Assembly: GCA_945878745.1 (NCBI GenBank)
Contig: CAMDVY010000141.1
Span: 1-7,532 of the forward strand
Reading direction: 5' to 3'
Source of the DNA: Klebsiella pneumoniae
GTDB taxonomy: Bacteria; Pseudomonadota; Gammaproteobacteria; Pseudomonadales; Azotimanducaceae
Length of the DNA stretch: 7,532 bases
Below are positions 5,828-7,532 of this stretch, in pieces. Numbering within the stretch: position 1 is the first letter of the stretch; each line of letters opens with the position of its first letter. The position numbers were made by a program, and so were the translations under genes. The notes beneath the pieces were generated by a model. That model worked only from the letters and a program-made list of their open reading frames with translations, ran no database searches and was not told the origin of the DNA.

Positions 5828-7532
5828 TCAAGTAAACTGTAATTCACCGCCTTTTACCCCCACGTGAATCCTGCTGCCGGGCACAAAGTCACCCCGCAAG
5901 AGACGACTCGACAAGGGATTTTCGATCCGTTTCTGCAAGACCCGCTTCAAGGGCCGTGCCCCGTAAACCGGGTCATAACCCTCTTCGACCAGCAACTCGT
6001 AGGCCGCTTCGTCGACTTCAATATCGAGATCCTGCTCCTGGAGCCGACGGCGCAAGGTGGCGAGCTGGATGTCTGCAATATCGCGCATGTGCTCCCGGGA
6101 GAGCGGATGAAACACGACGATATCGTCGATACGGTTGATGAATTCCGGACGGAAATGCTGGGTGACGACCCCCATCACTGTACTGGTGATTCGGTCGGCA
6201 TGCCCTTCCTCGGTAAGCGACTGAATCGCTGAAGAACCCAGATTCGACGTCATGACCAGCACCGTATTCCGAAAGTCGACAGTCCTTCCGTGACCATCCG
6301 TAAGTCTTCCATCATCAAGCACTTGCAGCAGGATATTAAAAACATCTGGATGCGCTTTTTCGATCTCGTCCAGCAGGATCAGCGAATAGGGCCGGCGGCG
6401 AACTTTCTCTGTCAGCATGCCACCTTCTTCGTAGCCGACATACCCTGGCGGCGCACCAATCAGACGGGCCACCGAATGCTTCTCCATGTATTCGCTCATA
6501 TCGACCCGCACCAGAGCCTCCTCGCTGTCGAACAGGAGTACCGCCAGCGCCTTGCACAACTCAGTCTTGCCGACGCCTGTGGGCCCGAGAAACATGAACG
6601 AACCATTTGGCCGATTCGGATCGGAAAGGCCCGCACGTGAACGCCGAACTGCTTCGGCAACGGCTTTTACAGCCTCGTGCTGACCCACTACGCGCTGATG
6701 CAAATCCTCCTCGAGTCGAAGTAACTTGTGCTTCTGTCCTTCAAGCAACTTGTCTACGGGAATTCCGGTCCACTTGGCAACGACTGTGGCGATTTCTTCA
6801 GCTGTGACGCTGGATGACACCAGTTGATTGGCAACGGGCTGAGCGCTGATCGCCAGCGCTTTTTCAAGCTCGGGGATCCGGCCGTATTGCAGTTCGGACA
6901 TACGGGCCAGATCACCCTTCCGCCGTGCATTCTCGAACTCGATTTTTGCGGCGTCGAGCGACTCCATGATTTCCTTCGCTCCGCGTTGCGACGCCTTTTC
7001 CGCAGCCCAGATCGTGTCCAGCGCGCCGTACTGCGCTTCAAGGTCGCGCACGGAAGCCTGCAAGTCCGCGAGCCGCTGTTTGCTCGCGTCGTCGGCTTCC
7101 TTCTTGAGTGCTTCAATCTCCATTTTTTGCTGGATCGTGCGGCGCTCAAGCCGGTCCATTTCTTCGGGTTTGGAGTCCATTTCCATGCGGATACGACTCG
7201 CCGCCTCGTCGATCAAGTCGATAGCCTTGTCAGGCAATTGGCGATCAGTGATGTATCGATGGGAGAGTTTCGCAGCCGCCACTACCGCCGGGTCCGTAAT
7301 GGTGACGCCATGGTGCAGTTCGTAACGCTCCTTCAGCCCGCGAAGGATCGCGATGGTATCTTCGACGCTGGGTTCGTCGACCAGAACCTTCTGGAAGCGG
7401 CGCTCCAGCGCAGCGTCCTTTTCGATGTACTGGCGGTACTCGTCGAGCGTGGTTGCACCGACACAATGCAACTCACCTCTCGCAAGGGCCGGTTTCAGCA
7501 TGTTTCCGGCATCCATCGACCCTTCGGCCTTG
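5828..7532 (-). CDS. clpB: ClpB disaggregase, C-terminal about 567 residues (5' end outside the window)
   Basis: ClpB is a hexameric AAA+ chaperone that, with DnaK/DnaJ/GrpE, extracts proteins from aggregates. The frame is open to the right edge (KAEGSMDAGNMLKPAL), so by comparison with E. coli ClpB (857 aa) roughly 285-290 N-terminal residues, including Walker A and B of the first ATPase domain, are missing. Present are the end of NBD1 with VGATTLDEYRQYIEKD and the arginine-finger region ALERRFQKV; the coiled-coil M-domain, including GDLARMSELQYGRIPELEK; and a full NBD2 with Walker A GPTGVGKT (near 6564-6588), the pore motif GYVGYEEGG, Walker B LILLDEIEKAHPDVFN (near 6360) and sensor TSNLGS. 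The C-terminus ends as expected after YDPVYGARPLKRVLQKRIENPL. The M-domain separates it from ClpA and ClpX, and there is no ClpP-binding IGF-type loop that I can see. The promoter, typically heat-shock type, is outside the window. Confidence 0.97.
   Translation of the reverse strand, partial: KAEGSMDAGNMLKPALARGELHCVGATTLDEYRQYIEKDAALERRFQKVLVDEPSVEDTIAILRGLKERYELHHGVTITDPAVVAAAKLSHRYITDRQLPDKAIDLIDEAASRIRMEMDSKPEEMDRLERRTIQQKMEIEALKKEADDASKQRLADLQASVRDLEAQYGALDTIWAAEKASQRGAKEIMESLDAAKIEFENARRKGDLARMSELQYGRIPELEKALAISAQPVANQLVSSSVTAEEIATVVAKWTGIPVDKLLEGQKHKLLRLEEDLHQRVVGQHEAVKAVAEAVRRSRAGLSDPNRPNGSFMFLGPTGVGKTELCKALAVLLFDSEEALVRVDMSEYMEKHSVARLIGAPPGYVGYEEGGMLTEKVRRRPYSLILLDEIEKAHPDVFNILLQVLDDGRLTDGHGRTVDFRNTVLVMTSNLGSSAIQSLTEEGHADRITSTVMGVVTQHFRPEFINRIDDIVVFHPLSREHMRDIADIQLATLRRRLQEQDLDIEVDEAAYELLVEEGYDPVYGARPLKRVLQKRIENPLSSRLLRGDFVPGSRIHVGVKGGELQFT

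Overview
The window looks like a chromosomal segment of a gram-negative bacterium, most likely a gammaproteobacterium. The evidence is a lipid A export locus (ExbB/ExbD, MsbA, start of LpxK), a GalU and a ClpB of proteobacterial type, a moderately high G+C content by eye, and an E. coli-like LexA operator. I cannot place it to order or genus. Every supported gene is on the minus strand, so transcription runs from right to left. No mobile element, CRISPR array, tRNA or rRNA was seen, and no stretch over about 150 bases lacks a gene.

Layout in transcription order. (1) 7532-5828: the C-terminal two thirds of ClpB, cut by the right edge. (2) 5827-5689: an intergenic region with a near-consensus LexA/SOS box (5748-5767). 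(3) 5688-5338: a 116-aa protein of unknown function carrying a pentapeptide-like glycine-rich repeat, encoded by a 15-bp DNA tandem repeat, and a C-terminal segment weakly like the anti-sigma factor FlgM. (4) 5198-4368: galU. (5) 4241-3078: a fold-type III PLP enzyme of the D-threonine aldolase / D-hydroxyaspartate aldolase / D-serine dehydratase family, with a TTG start. (6) 3030-2410 and 2397-1963: exbB and exbD. (7) 1966-1: msbA, overlapping exbD by 4 bp, whose reading frame has no stop at the usual end of MsbA and runs directly into a recognisable LpxK N-terminus at the left edge.

How the genes fit together. ExbB/ExbD form an inner-membrane proton-driven motor. MsbA flips lipid A-core across the inner membrane. 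LpxK phosphorylates the lipid A precursor at the 4' position. GalU makes UDP-glucose for LPS core and other glycans. These form an envelope-biogenesis cluster. The aldolase-like gene, the SOS-box gene and clpB are not obviously linked to it.

The two most notable points are the apparent in-frame MsbA-LpxK fusion (kinase and flippase of one pathway in a single polypeptide) and the LexA-box-controlled small protein with an in-frame repeat.
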